This document shows, one piece after another, positions 62,795-64,000 of a stretch of 64,000 bases of DNA. Made by a program: the position numbers and the translations under genes. Position 1 is the stretch's first letter. Each line of letters begins with the position of its first letter. The stretch covers positions 62,001 through 126,000 of the forward strand of contig JAQCEY010000003.1 of NCBI GenBank assembly GCA_027620075.1. The letters are read 5' to 3'. Below the pieces are notes generated by a model. The model ran no database searches. It was not told the origin of the DNA and saw only the letters and a list, made by a program, of their open reading frames with translations. Source of the stretch: Pseudomonadota bacterium. Lineage in GTDB: Bacteria > Pseudomonadota > Alphaproteobacteria > Rickettsiales > UBA6187.

Positions 62795-64000
62795 CCATTC
62801 TTCTTACCATAATGCTGATAACTCTTTTTTGTGCCTTGCTCTCAGGCTTCCCCGTAGCATTTGTCCTATCGGGAGTTTCGCTTATTTTTGCCTGTATAGG
62901 TTCAACGCTTGGTTTGTTCGATATGGCATATCTATCGGCACTACCTAACCGCATATACGGCATAATGCGAAATGACCTGTTGATATCAATACCGCTATTC
63001 GTTTTTATGGGCGTAATGCTTGAACGGGCTAAAATAGCCGAAGAGCTATTGGAAGGCATGTCACTGGCATTTGGTAAAATGAGTTCCGGTCTTGGAGTAT
63101 CGGTTGTTCTGGTGGGGGCGATACTTGCCGCCTCAACAGGGATAGTTGGGGCTACCGTTGTAACTATGGGGCTTATATCATTGCCTACTATGCTGAAAGC
63201 CGGTTACTGCCCTCGCATATCGTCAGGTACTATATGTGCAGCCGGTACTTTGGGACAGATAATTCCGCCATCTATAGTCCTGATATTACTTGGCGACCAG
63301 ATATCGAGTGCCAATCAGACGGCACAAATGAAAATGGGTAATTTGTCACCCGATCCGGTTTCAATTGCCGATTTGTTCGTAGGTGCGTTGATACCGGGGC
63401 TAATCCTTGTCATATTATACATAGCGTGGCTTATTATATATAGTAAGTTATTTCCCGATAAAACACCTGCACAAAAAACAAAAAAAGATATAAGATTCAC
63501 AGACCTGACGAAATCTTTATTGCCTCCTTTGCTACTTATATTAATAGTTCTCGGCTCTATTTTGACAGGAGTTGCCACGGCAACCGAATCTGCCGCAGTA
63601 GGTGCTGTCGGTGCTATCATATTATCATTCTTCAAAAAAGAATTTAATCTGAAAAATCTCAATGAGGTAATGCGTTCTACCGCTAAAGTTTCCTCAATGG
63701 TTTTTACCATATTAATAGGTGCGGCTATATTTACTCTGGTATTTAGGGGATTTGGCGGTGATGATATCGTACATTCAATATTGGGCGACTTGCCGGGTGG
63801 TTTGTTCACCGCAATGTTGCTTACTATGGTTGTGATGTTCCTGCTAGGGTTCTTCCTTGACTTTATTGAGATAATATTCGTGGTAGTACCGATAGTAGCA
63901 CCTATATTATTGATGATAGGGGCTGACCCTATATGGCTGGCTATAATGATAGCCGTAAACCTGCAAACATCTTTCCTTACACCGCCTTTTGGTTTTGCGT
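62791..64000 (+). CDS. TRAP transporter large membrane subunit (DctM), cut by window end
   Basis: 403 residues visible, open to the last base; full-length family members have about 430-450. Typical LLSGFPVAFVLSGVSLIFA start, IPLFVFMGVMLER, GTICAAGTLGQIIPPSIVL and the glutamate-rich LDFIEIIFVVVPI. AGGAGAAGGA precedes the ATG inside the dctQ end. The ligand is unknown without the periplasmic subunit. Confidence 0.92.
   Translation, partial: MTILLTIMLITLFCALLSGFPVAFVLSGVSLIFACIGSTLGLFDMAYLSALPNRIYGIMRNDLLISIPLFVFMGVMLERAKIAEELLEGMSLAFGKMSSGLGVSVVLVGAILAASTGIVGATVVTMGLISLPTMLKAGYCPRISSGTICAAGTLGQIIPPSIVLILLGDQISSANQTAQMKMGNLSPDPVSIADLFVGALIPGLILVILYIAWLIIYSKLFPDKTPAQKTKKDIRFTDLTKSLLPPLLLILIVLGSILTGVATATESAAVGAVGAIILSFFKKEFNLKNLNEVMRSTAKVSSMVFTILIGAAIFTLVFRGFGGDDIVHSILGDLPGGLFTAMLLTMVVMFLLGFFLDFIEIIFVVVPIVAPILLMIGADPIWLAIMIAVNLQTSFLTPPFGFA

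Overview
The window is an AT-rich stretch of a bacterial chromosome, most likely from an alphaproteobacterium with a host-associated lifestyle and distant affinity to Rickettsiales-like lineages. Grounds: an lspA-bamF (DUF3035 lipoprotein) pair, a PleC/DivJ-type histidine kinase, a K+-independent H+-pyrophosphatase, a Phasin_2 protein, an alphaproteobacterial-type EF-Ts/S2 pair, several gene relics, REP-like palindromes ending in ATGACA, and many small lineage-specific proteins. Retained pathways (ilvE, thrB, ribH, thiL, folP, purU, a TRAP carrier) make it less reduced than Rickettsia. Genus cannot be told from the sequence.

Layout. 0-3.5 kb: murC, uppP, an exported OmpA-like protein and a phasin. 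3.5-10.5 kb: a frameshifted acidic ORF, a ThDP-dependent 2-oxoacid decarboxylase, rpsB-tsf, an exported redox operon (DUF1223-msrB-msrA) and a YqaA-like gene with no normal start codon. 10.5-19.9 kb: hybrid sensor kinase, tadA, EamA carrier, tatD, hppA, exported peroxiredoxin, a second frameshifted ORF, cysQ, recO. 19.9-26.2 kb is the most disturbed region: a duplicated recO tail around a broken RDD gene, parC with an overlapping leader ORF, a phage-tail-like fragment, DUF1398, a truncated IS701-type transposase, a lineage-specific protein with a textbook bipartite nuclear localisation pattern, tRNA-Val(GAC) and a tRNA 3' relic. 26.2-38.9 kb: a TPR/GT41 (OGT-like) glycosyltransferase, folP, a glycerol-1-phosphate dehydrogenase homologue, two exported paralogues, lspA-bamF-C26 peptidase, a LOV photoreceptor, secA and radC. 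39-43.2 kb: transaldolase and xerC set among three lineage-specific polar proteins. 43.2-52.4 kb: ribH-nusB-thiL, purU, thrB-rnhA, a PP2C-like protein with its motifs in unusual order, an EnvZ/OmpR-type pair and ilvE. 52.4-64 kb: small accessory genes, pirin, xthA with two lipoproteins, SIMPL protein, murJ, a CaCA exchanger and a TRAP transporter cut by the window end.

The most notable theme is a set of lineage-specific, polar, largely disordered proteins, several with NLS-like clusters or Arg-rich C-terminal tails, together with a rearranged PP2C and an OGT-like enzyme. These are what one would expect of proteins acting on a eukaryotic host, but no secretion system is visible here and the idea is inference. 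A second theme is gene decay by single-base changes in short homopolymers, confined to accessory genes while all large housekeeping genes are intact.
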